DNA from: Microbacterium sp. Bi121
Lineage (GTDB): Bacteria > Actinomycetota > Actinomycetes > Actinomycetales > Microbacteriaceae
DNA: 64,000 bases
Direction of reading: 5' to 3'
NCBI RefSeq assembly: GCF_918698005.1
Contig: NZ_CAKKLJ010000008.1
Coordinates: 1 to 64,000 of the forward strand
Each line of letters opens with the position of its first letter. Positions within the stretch are counted from its first letter, which is position 1. The notes below the pieces were generated by a model. That model made no database searches. It had not been told where the DNA came from and worked only from the letters and a program-made list of their open reading frames with translations. Positions 47,663-54,125 of the stretch are shown piece after piece. The position numbers were made by a program, and so were the translations under genes.

Positions 47663-49096
47663 TCATGCGCCTGCCTCGCCATCGCGCCAATCAATACGGA
47701 TGCGGTCAAGGTCCGGAATCGGGTTCCCCTCCGCATCGCGTCGGCGGCGTCCCGGGCGGCTCTTCGCGATCGTCGCGACCAGTCCCATCTCTTCGATGAC
47801 TCGACGCTTCTGCAGCGTCTCCAGTCGCTTCCAGCGCGTTGGAACAGACTTCGCGAGCGCAAGGTCAGTCAGTGGAGATTCGCGCCGCAGAGAGGCGAGA
47901 CGGCCCGCCTGGGCGTCGATCTTCGACGTCAGGTCCGTAGCCTGCTGGCGGGCGCGCGTACGGTCGAGCACGCCCTCTGCGAGCAAGTCGAGGACGTCAT
48001 CTCGACGCTTGCGCAGCGCAGCCAACTCCAGTTGCACCGGCTCAACGTCGGGCACCTCGCGCAACGCACGTACAACCCGCTTGTCGGCCAGACGACCGAG
48101 CACGACGCCTTCGATGACCGGCTCGACGTCGGCGGCCGAGATCGACACACACCAGTTACTCGTACAGGCGTACACCTGGCGTCCGCGATCGGGCCGCGCG
48201 AGCATCCGGCCGCCACAAACGTCGCACACCAGAAGGCCCGACAGCAGGTACTTGGTCGTCGTTGACCATGACCCTTTCCGCTTTCGTCCGTCTCGCGTCG
48301 CCAGGTAGTCGCTCCACGTGCGCTCATCGATGATCGGTGTCCACGATGGCTCGACGTCGTAACGCACGCCCTTGCTCTCGACGACCCCTGCATACCGGCC
48401 GTTGCGCAGCACGCTGCGTACGAGCGTCATGTTCCAGTCGGAACCGCTGAGAGTGGAGATGCCGCGCGCGTTGAGATCCGCGGCGAGCGCGTAGTAACTC
48501 TCGCCCGCGATGTAACGCCGGAACAGCTCGCGGACTACCTCAGCCTCAGGCTCGACGATCTCGACGCGCTTATCGCGCCGCTCATAGCCGAACGGCCGAC
48601 GGGAGAATTGCCAGTGCCCCCGCTCTGCGCGCTGCACGTTCGCTGCCTGCTGCCTGATCGCTTTCTGCTCGCCTTCGTACTGCGACCATGCAGCGACAGT
48701 GCGCGCGACCGCGCGGCCTGCTGGCGTCGACAGGTCCAAGGATCCGGCCGTGACCATGTGAACCGGCACCTCAAGCGAGATCACCTTCTCAAGATCACTC
48801 GTGAGACGTAGCAGACGGTCCTGATGCCACGCGATGATCACCTCCGGCTGAGCCTTGAGCATCGCCTCGAACTCGGGCCGCACCTTGCCGTTCGTCGCTG
48901 AGATGTCGTTATCCCGATAGACGTGCGTGATGGTCAGCCCCATGCGCTTGGCCATCGCCCGGCAATCCTTCTCCTGGCGTTCCACTCCTAGCTGCTGCCC
49001 CGTTCGATCCTGCGAGATGCGCAGATACAGCACGCACGTCTCGGGTCCGAGGGCGTCAAAGTTCACCGACGAGTAGCGGGACGAGGAAGTGACCAT
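47663..49096 (-). CDS. int: Large serine integrase (site-specific recombinase)
   Basis: The 477-residue protein belongs to the large serine recombinases that integrate and excise phages and elements. The resolvase domain (about 20-160) has the nucleophile Ser near residue 28 in VLYLRISQDRTG, then LGVERQEKD and HQDRLLRLTSD. A recombinase domain follows (RRPFGYERRD to DYLATRDGRK), then a zinc ribbon (LLVCDVCGGRML...YACTSNWC) and a coiled coil. TAATAT (49109-49104) ends 7 nt before the ATG. It is the first element gene at the right junction, as usual for such integrases. Confidence 0.95.
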   Translation of the reverse strand: MVTSSSRYSSVNFDALGPETCVLYLRISQDRTGQQLGVERQEKDCRAMAKRMGLTITHVYRDNDISATNGKVRPEFEAMLKAQPEVIIAWHQDRLLRLTSDLEKVISLEVPVHMVTAGSLDLSTPAGRAVARTVAAWSQYEGEQKAIRQQAANVQRAERGHWQFSRRPFGYERRDKRVEIVEPEAEVVRELFRRYIAGESYYALAADLNARGISTLSGSDWNMTLVRSVLRNGRYAGVVESKGVRYDVEPSWTPIIDERTWSDYLATRDGRKRKGSWSTTTKYLLSGLLVCDVCGGRMLARPDRGRQVYACTSNWCVSISAADVEPVIEGVVLGRLADKRVVRALREVPDVEPVQLELAALRKRRDDVLDLLAEGVLDRTRARQQATDLTSKIDAQAGRLASLRRESPLTDLALAKSVPTRWKRLETLQKRRVIEEMGLVATIAKSRPGRRRRDAEGNPIPDLDRIRIDWRDGEAGA

Positions 49097-49109
49097 GCCC
49101 TAAATATTA
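49097..49109 (-). promoter_or_regulatory. Leaderless promoter of the integrase
   Basis: TAATAT (49109-49104) is a near-consensus -10 and ends 7 nt before the integrase ATG. A weak -35-like TTACCG (49133-49128) would span the attachment core itself. The integrase could also be read from the tad promoter, since it points the same way as tadABC and follows them. Confidence 0.45.
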
Positions 49110-49250
49110 CCCCATTAGTGTTACCACCGGTAAGCCGGCGGTCATCAGGGTCACCAGCACCCAGCCCGGTACGTCGCCGCGTTCGTCATCGGCGAGTTCA
49201 CGCGCGTCCAGCGTGAACTCGCCCCACCAGCTTCGCAATCGATTCATCAT
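49107..49250 (-). pseudogene. 5' fragment of the split small pilin-like gene
   Basis: From ATG 49250 or 49247 the frame reads MNRLRSWWGEFTLDA and then DERGDVPGWVLVTLMTAG, typical of a small single-helix Flp-like protein after tadC. It crosses into element DNA and stops after 47 codons. AAAGGA precedes the start. Its missing helix and tail lie at 41549-41641. The residue at +5 from the processing Gly is Trp instead of the usual Glu, so pilin identity is tentative. Confidence 0.75.
49132..49138. other. Right attachment-site core (AAGCCGG)
   Basis: On the minus strand CCGGCTT, matching CCGGGTT at the left end. Joining the element arms predicts an attP with GTTACCACCGG and CCGGTCACAAC as imperfect inverted arms (8 of 11 positions) around the core. 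Joining the chromosomal arms restores GACC-N8-GGTC symmetry and the open pilin-like frame. Confidence 0.6.
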
Positions 49251-49284
49251 GCGGTCCTTTCGTAGAGGTTGGTCTGCGGCGTCG

Positions 49285-50223
49285 TCATCCGAGCCCGAGC
49301 TGCAGGATGAACATGCCAGGAAACACGGCGAAGAGCACGGAAAGCGGAAGGATCAAGAACACGAGCGGCAGCATCATCAAGATCTCCCGACGCCCCGCCT
49401 GCTCGATCAGCGTGCGCTTGGCGTCCTCGCGAGCATCCGCCGCTTGCGCGTGCAGCACGGCAGCGAGCGGCGCACCGTGCTCGAGTGCGGCGATCACCTG
49501 ATCCACGGCACGCGACAACCCGGGCAGTCGGAGTCGAGAGGCCATCTCTCCCAGAGCATCGGCGAGCGGCGACCCGGTGCCGACGGCGAGTACGACCTGC
49601 CGCAGTTCCTGGGTGAGCTCGCCCGAGCCGATCGTCGCAACGCGCCTCAGCGCGTCGAGGAAGCCTTCCCCCGCCGACAGGCACAGCGCGAGGAACTCCA
49701 GGGTCGTGGGGAGCTCGTCGCTGAGTCGCGCGAGACGCGCCTTCACCCGCGCGGTCAGCAGCATGTCGACGGCGATCACGGCACCGACCGCGAGGATCAC
49801 GGGCAGCACGGCGGCCGGTGGCGTCATGCGACCTGTGACGGCGAGAACGATGACGAGCACGCTGCCGATCGCGAACCCGCCGATGGCCCAGGCGAGCTGA
49901 CGTCCGCGGAAGGCCGCAGGCTCGCCGTCGGATCCGGCCTGCGCAAGCCGCAGCGCGAGGGCGTCGCCGTCGCCGCCTCGGAGCAGTCGGGTGCGGATCC
50001 GGTGCCAGATCGACTCGGTGCCACCCACCGGCAGGATGCCGGCGATCGGGAGAACGCCGGACGGAAGAGCCGCATCGTCGACGGCATCCCGAACGTACGG
50101 CGCGATCCGGTTGGTCAGCGACGCGGCCCGCCAGCGCGGCGCTGCCGCCAGGAGGCACAGGAGGCCGGCACCGAGCAGCCCGCCCAGCAGGATCGCGGTC
50201 GCGGCATCCGTCACGATGCTCAC
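49285..50223 (-). CDS. tadC: TadC-like type II secretion F-domain protein
   Basis: Inner-membrane platform protein of the Tad machine, 312 residues with three or four helices and the GspF-like core (ELPTTLEFLALCLSAGEGFLDALRRVA, SRAVDQVIAALEHGAPLAAVLHAQA, KRTLIEQAGRREILMMLPLVFL). The start GTG 50223 overlaps the tadB stop by 4 bp; an in-frame GTG at 50232 is possible. The split pilin-like gene follows after 34 bp. Confidence 0.8.
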   Translation of the reverse strand: MSIVTDAATAILLGGLLGAGLLCLLAAAPRWRAASLTNRIAPYVRDAVDDAALPSGVLPIAGILPVGGTESIWHRIRTRLLRGGDGDALALRLAQAGSDGEPAAFRGRQLAWAIGGFAIGSVLVIVLAVTGRMTPPAAVLPVILAVGAVIAVDMLLTARVKARLARLSDELPTTLEFLALCLSAGEGFLDALRRVATIGSGELTQELRQVVLAVGTGSPLADALGEMASRLRLPGLSRAVDQVIAALEHGAPLAAVLHAQAADAREDAKRTLIEQAGRREILMMLPLVFLILPLSVLFAVFPGMFILQLGLG

Positions 50224-51080
50224 GCGAACCACCGCCGCGGCTCAGGCAGACGACCGATCCGGATCATGATGCGGAACGCGACGACGGAGACGACCGCCCC
50301 TGCGACGATCACCGTGACTCCCTCCGCGCTCGCGTACGCCTGAGTCCCCTCTGGCCGAAGCGCCAGCAGCAGCAGGATCACCCATGGCGCGACGACTCCG
50401 AGCACCGCGGCCCCTCTGATCCACGACTGCTTGGCCTCCACCTCGCCGCGTAGGGCTGCGTCAGCCCGTACGGACGAGGACAACGCACGCAGAACGCCGG
50501 TGAGCTCGGTACCGCCGACCTGCCGTGCCATCTTCAGCGCTTCGATGATGCGATCGGCGATCGGATCGGCGAGCGCGGTCTTCAACCGATCGATGCTGCT
50601 CTCGAAGCGCCCGGTCGCCCTGAGATCGCGCGCGAAGACGACGAACGCCGGTCGGACGGCTGTAGGCGCCGACTCGGCGAGACTCGCCACAGCATCCGGC
50701 AGCGACAATCCGACTCTGATCGCGGCGACGAGCAGATCGCACACATCCGGCCACATCTGCCTGCGTGCTTTCAGCAATCGCAGGCGACGCGCGCGAAGGA
50801 AGGCGATCGGCGCAGCGCCGGCGGCGATGGCCGCCAGCAGAGCGAGCACCGGGATGCCCGTCACCAGCCACGCCGCAGCCGCAGCCGCCAGCGCCAGCGT
50901 CACGATCACCGCGACCACCTTGTGGCGCTCGACCGCTGCCAGACCCGCCTCATCCGTGAGCCGGGTGAGCCAGTCATCGCGACGCCCCTCCCGCTCGACG
51001 CGCTCACGGCGAGGCCACAGCCACGGCGATGCGCACAGGAGGAGCCCGGCAGCCAGCAGCGCCCCGACGAGCAAGGTCAT
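50220..51080 (-). CDS. tadB: TadB-like type II secretion F-domain protein
   Basis: Second platform protein, 286 residues. It has an N-terminal helix, a pair of helices near residue 70 (VTLALAAAAAAWLVTGIPVLALLA), a GspF-type cytoplasmic domain (CDLLVAAIRVGLSLPDAVASLAESAP, MARQVGGTELTGVLRAL) and two C-terminal helices. It overlaps tadA and tadC by 4 bp each. Confidence 0.8.
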   Translation of the reverse strand: MTLLVGALLAAGLLLCASPWLWPRRERVEREGRRDDWLTRLTDEAGLAAVERHKVVAVIVTLALAAAAAAWLVTGIPVLALLAAIAAGAAPIAFLRARRLRLLKARRQMWPDVCDLLVAAIRVGLSLPDAVASLAESAPTAVRPAFVVFARDLRATGRFESSIDRLKTALADPIADRIIEALKMARQVGGTELTGVLRALSSSVRADAALRGEVEAKQSWIRGAAVLGVVAPWVILLLLALRPEGTQAYASAEGVTVIVAGAVVSVVAFRIMIRIGRLPEPRRWFA

Positions 51081-52246
51081 GTGCGCGGCTCCGCTCGGTA
51101 CACGGATCGGGTGATGATCCGCCCCTCGACGAGCTCACCCGTGGGCGCGATGACCTCCTGCACGCAGCGACCGCCGGCCGCATCTCTGGCGCAGTGGACG
51201 ACCAGCGAGACGGATGCGGCGAGCGCCGGCGCGATGAACGAACGATCGATGTTGCGGCCGGCCAGCAGTGGAAGCAGGGTCAGCTTCTCCAACGCCTCCA
51301 CGGCGGAGTTCGCGTGCACCGTCCCCGCGCCGGGCACTCCGGTGTTCAGCGCGAGCACCAGGTCGAGCGCCTCGGCGTCTCTGACCTCGCCGACCACGAG
51401 CCGATCGGGCCGCATGCGCAGCGCTTCCTTCACGAGGCGCCGCAGAGTGATCTCGCCCGTGCCCTCCAGACTCGCCTGCCTTCCCTGGAGCGCGACGAGG
51501 TCCGGTCCGTCGACGGCGAGTTCGAAGGTCTCCTCGACCGTGACGATGCGCTGCGTGTCAGCGCACGAAGCCAGCAGGGCGCCGAGCAGCGTGGTCTTGC
51601 CCGCGTGCGTCGCGCCGGAAACGATCACGCTCGCCCCGTCGCGCATGGCCCGATGCAGGAGCTCGGCCACCTCGGCGGGCATCGATCCGAGAGCGACGAG
51701 CGCGTCGAGCGTGCGGTAGCCGGGCAAGAACTTCCGGATGTTGACCGCCCAGGAGCCGCGGACGACATCAGCGATCGCGACGTGCAGCCGCGATCCGTCG
51801 GGCAACGAGGCGTCGACGAAGGGCTGGCTGATGTCGACGCGGCGACCAGTGGACTGCAGCATCCTTTCGACGAGGTCGCGCAGCATCGCGTCGGTGAGTC
51901 CGAGTTCGATCCTCTCCGAAACGCCTTCCCTGGCGACGAACACGCGGTCGGCGCCGTTCAACCAGATCTCCTCGATGCTCGGGTCATCCAACAGCGGCTG
52001 CAGAGCGCCGAATCCGCTCACCGAGGCGAGGACGTCGCGGACCAGGGCCGATTCGTCGTCGATCATCGCGTCGCCGCGCGACAGAGCGAGGTCGTTGTGG
52101 CGGCGGACCTCGGCCTGCGCGATGCGCCGCGCCTCGTCCGGGGCCGACGACGGGTCAGTGCGCTCGGCGCGCAGCCGGCGACGCACACGCTCCGCGACGA
52201 TGAGGGACTGCTGGCTCACCCCGGCATCCTCGCAAGAATCCAGCAT
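51077..52246 (-). CDS. tadA: TadA/CpaF secretion ATPase
   Basis: The 389-residue VirB11-type ATPase energises pilus assembly. Motifs are Walker A SGATHAGKTTLLGAL, the Asp box VTVEETFELA and Walker B RMRPDRLVVGEVRDAEALD, with the HANS His box at GTVHANSAVEAL. The start may be ATG 52246 or GTG 52219 (VSQQSLIVAERV), which has GCGAGG upstream. It is the first tad gene; no CpaE/TadZ gene precedes it, since tRNA-Leu lies immediately upstream on the other strand. Confidence 0.88.
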   Translation of the reverse strand: MLDSCEDAGVSQQSLIVAERVRRRLRAERTDPSSAPDEARRIAQAEVRRHNDLALSRGDAMIDDESALVRDVLASVSGFGALQPLLDDPSIEEIWLNGADRVFVAREGVSERIELGLTDAMLRDLVERMLQSTGRRVDISQPFVDASLPDGSRLHVAIADVVRGSWAVNIRKFLPGYRTLDALVALGSMPAEVAELLHRAMRDGASVIVSGATHAGKTTLLGALLASCADTQRIVTVEETFELAVDGPDLVALQGRQASLEGTGEITLRRLVKEALRMRPDRLVVGEVRDAEALDLVLALNTGVPGAGTVHANSAVEALEKLTLLPLLAGRNIDRSFIAPALAASVSLVVHCARDAAGGRCVQEVIAPTGELVEGRIITRSVYRAEPRT

Positions 52247-52334
52247 CGGCCTCGGAAGTTATCCACAGCCCCGTTCGGGTTTCCCGTAGCGGCGCGGACG
52301 GAAATCCCTGCTGACCGGTGTCCGGCCGCACATC

Positions 52335-52340
52335 TAGAAT
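52335..52340 (+). promoter_or_regulatory. tRNA-Leu promoter -10
   Basis: TAGAAT lies 11 bp before the tRNA 5' end. A CTGACC -35-like hexamer is found about 18 nt further upstream. Confidence 0.5.
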
Positions 52341-52351
52341 GAAGGGACCGC

Positions 52352-52433
52352 GCGGGAGTGGTGGAATTGGCAGACACGCAGGATTTAGGTTCCTGTGCCT
52401 CACGGCGTGTGGGTTCAAGTCCCACCTTCCGCA
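52352..52433 (+). tRNA. tRNA-Leu (UAG anticodon)
   Basis: The acceptor stem GCGGGAG pairs with CTTCCGC. The anticodon arm CAGGA-TTTAGGT-TCCTG gives anticodon TAG, which reads CUA. A long variable arm (CCTCACGG) and the T arm GTGGG-TTCAAGT-CCCAC are present. No CCA is encoded, as is common in actinobacteria. Confidence 0.95.
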
Positions 52434-52480
52434 CTGGCAGTAGCAACTGACCGCAGCACGAACCTGCTCGACGGGAACCC

Positions 52481-53239
52481 ATGCATCACATCGCACTCAT
52501 CCCCTGGCTCGACCCCGAGTTGATCATCGGGGCTGCCGGCCCGTGGGCGCTGCTGGTCGTCTGCTTCATCGTCTTCGCGGAGACCGGTCTGCTGGTGGGC
52601 TTCCTCCTCCCCGGCGACACCCTGCTCGTCATCTCCGGCCTGCTGACGCACACGAACGACGTGTTCGGTGTGAACATCTGGATCGTCTCCCTGCTGATCG
52701 CACTCGCCGCCTTCATCGGTGGTGAGGTCGGCTACCTGATCGGGCACAAGGGCGGCCCCGCCGTGTTCGAACGCAAGGAATCCGGCCTGTTCAGCAGGAA
52801 GAACGTCGAGCGCACCAACGCATTCTTCGAGCGTTACGGCGGGCTCACGGTGATCCTCGCCCGCTTCGTCCCCATCGTGCGCACCTTCGCCCCGGTCGCT
52901 GCCGGCGTAGGGCACATGCCGTGGAAGAAATACAGCCTGTACAACCTCATCGGCGCGCTCATCTGGGGTTTCGGGCTGACGATGCTCGGCTACCTGATCG
53001 CGTACATCCCGTGGGTGGCGCATCTGGTGACCGAGTACATCGACATCATCCTGCTCGCCGCCGTCGGCGGCACGGCCCTCGTGACGCTCTGGCACTACTT
53101 CTCAGAGCGCCACAAAGTGCGCAAGGCTCTCGCCGCCGGCGGCGATCCTGACACGGATGCCGACGAGGCCGCTGCTCTCACGCTCGACGCTGAGGTCTTC
53201 GACCGTGCGCCCGACGTCGACGGAGACGGCAAGCACTAG
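52481..53239 (+). CDS. DedA family (SNARE-associated) membrane protein
   Basis: This 252-residue protein has four or five helices and the DedA core: FAETGLLVGFLLPGDTLLV, AFIGGEVGYLIGHKGG and RFVPIVRTFAPVAAGVGHMPWKKY with conserved Arg and Pro. DedA proteins act as lipid flippases or support membrane potential. The acidic C-terminal tail (DTDADEAAALTLDAEVFD) is unusual. It starts 47 bp after the tRNA. Confidence 0.9.
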   Translation: MHHIALIPWLDPELIIGAAGPWALLVVCFIVFAETGLLVGFLLPGDTLLVISGLLTHTNDVFGVNIWIVSLLIALAAFIGGEVGYLIGHKGGPAVFERKESGLFSRKNVERTNAFFERYGGLTVILARFVPIVRTFAPVAAGVGHMPWKKYSLYNLIGALIWGFGLTMLGYLIAYIPWVAHLVTEYIDIILLAAVGGTALVTLWHYFSERHKVRKALAAGGDPDTDADEAAALTLDAEVFDRAPDVDGDGKH

Positions 53240-53262
53240 ACGGCGACGGCACGCGCTGAGCG

Positions 53263-54072
53263 TCAGCCCGCGTCCTTCTTCTTCGCCCGCGAACGCTCGA
53301 CGCTCGCCTTGAGCGCCTCCATGAGGTCGATGACCTCGCCGCCCTTGCCCTCTACCTCACCCTCCTCGGCGAAGGTCTCCGCGACATCGAAGGTGTCGCC
53401 GGCCTCGATCTTCGCGTCGATGAGGGTCCGCAGCTCTTTCTGGTACTCATCGACGAACGACTCCGGATCGAAGTCGCTCGAGTAGCTGTCGACGAGGTTC
53501 GCAGACAGCTCGAGCTCCTTCTTCGAGATCTTCACGTCCTCGTCGAGGGAATCGAACGCGGCCTCGCGCACTTCGTCGGCCCACAGCAGCGTCTGCAGCA
53601 CGAGCACGTCTCCGCGGACCCGAAGAGCCGCGAGCCGCGTCTTCTGCCGCAGGGTGAATCGCACGATCGCCGTGCGATCGGTCTGCTCGAGCGTCTTGCG
53701 CAGCAGCACGTACGCCTTCGGCGACTTGGAGTCGGGCTCGAGGTAGTACGCCTTGTCGAGGGTCAGCAGGTCGACCTGGTCGCTCGGGACGAACTCGACC
53801 ACGTCGATCTCGCGGCTGCGCTCGGCCGGCAGCGCGTCGAGATCCTCCTTGGTGAGCACGACCATCTGCCCGTCGTCCTCGTAGGCACGGTCGATGTTCT
53901 GGTAGGCGACGACCTCGCCGCAGATCTCGCACGTCCGCTTGTACCTGATCCGCCCGCCGTCCTCATCGTGCACCTGGTGCAGCGAGACGTCGTGGTCCTC
54001 GGTGGCGGAGTACACCTTCACCGGGACGTTCACCAGCCCGAACGTCAGGGCGCCCTTCCAGATCGACCTCAT
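53263..54072 (-). CDS. ku: Ku protein (non-homologous end joining)
   Basis: Homodimeric DNA-end binder that recruits LigD. The 269-residue protein has the Ku core (MRSIWKGALTFGLVNVPVKVY, VSLHQVHDEDGGRIRYKRTCE, YLEPDSKSPKAYVLLRKTL) and a basic C-terminal tail ending RSRAKKKDAG. ATG 54072 is preferred over the upstream GTG 54087 because homologues start at MRSIWKG and TCTACT lies 6 nt before it. It is divergent from ligD with a gap of 53 bp. Confidence 0.95.
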   Translation of the reverse strand: MRSIWKGALTFGLVNVPVKVYSATEDHDVSLHQVHDEDGGRIRYKRTCEICGEVVAYQNIDRAYEDDGQMVVLTKEDLDALPAERSREIDVVEFVPSDQVDLLTLDKAYYLEPDSKSPKAYVLLRKTLEQTDRTAIVRFTLRQKTRLAALRVRGDVLVLQTLLWADEVREAAFDSLDEDVKISKKELELSANLVDSYSSDFDPESFVDEYQKELRTLIDAKIEAGDTFDVAETFAEEGEVEGKGGEVIDLMEALKASVERSRAKKKDAG

Positions 54073-54125
54073 GAGACCAGTAGACACTGCCGAGGGCTCT
54101 GGGTGCCAGAGGTTAGTCTTTCGAC

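Larger units (their letters stand above)
41638..49131. mobile_element. Serine-integrase element of about 7.5 kb inserted in the Tad pilin-like gene
   Basis: Both ends fall inside one small tad gene whose halves lie in the outer flanks. At one end sits a large serine integrase. The interior holds an eight-gene operon with 4-bp overlaps, a terminase-small-subunit-like gene on the opposite strand, and three cargo genes: FRG, DUF4145 and a zinc ribbon. No capsid, tail, portal, relaxase or FtsK/TraB gene is present. The cargo section (about 42.0-43.7 kb) is visibly more AT-rich than the chromosome. It resembles a phage satellite or an actinobacterial integrative element; which one is not settled. 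Confidence 0.85.

Noticed and set aside
41638-49131. The element as a degraded prophage with tyrosine integrase at tRNA-Leu
   Set aside because: The recombinase is a large serine integrase, the nearby tRNA at 52352 is intact and outside the ends, and no direct repeat of the tRNA 3' end is seen at the left junction.
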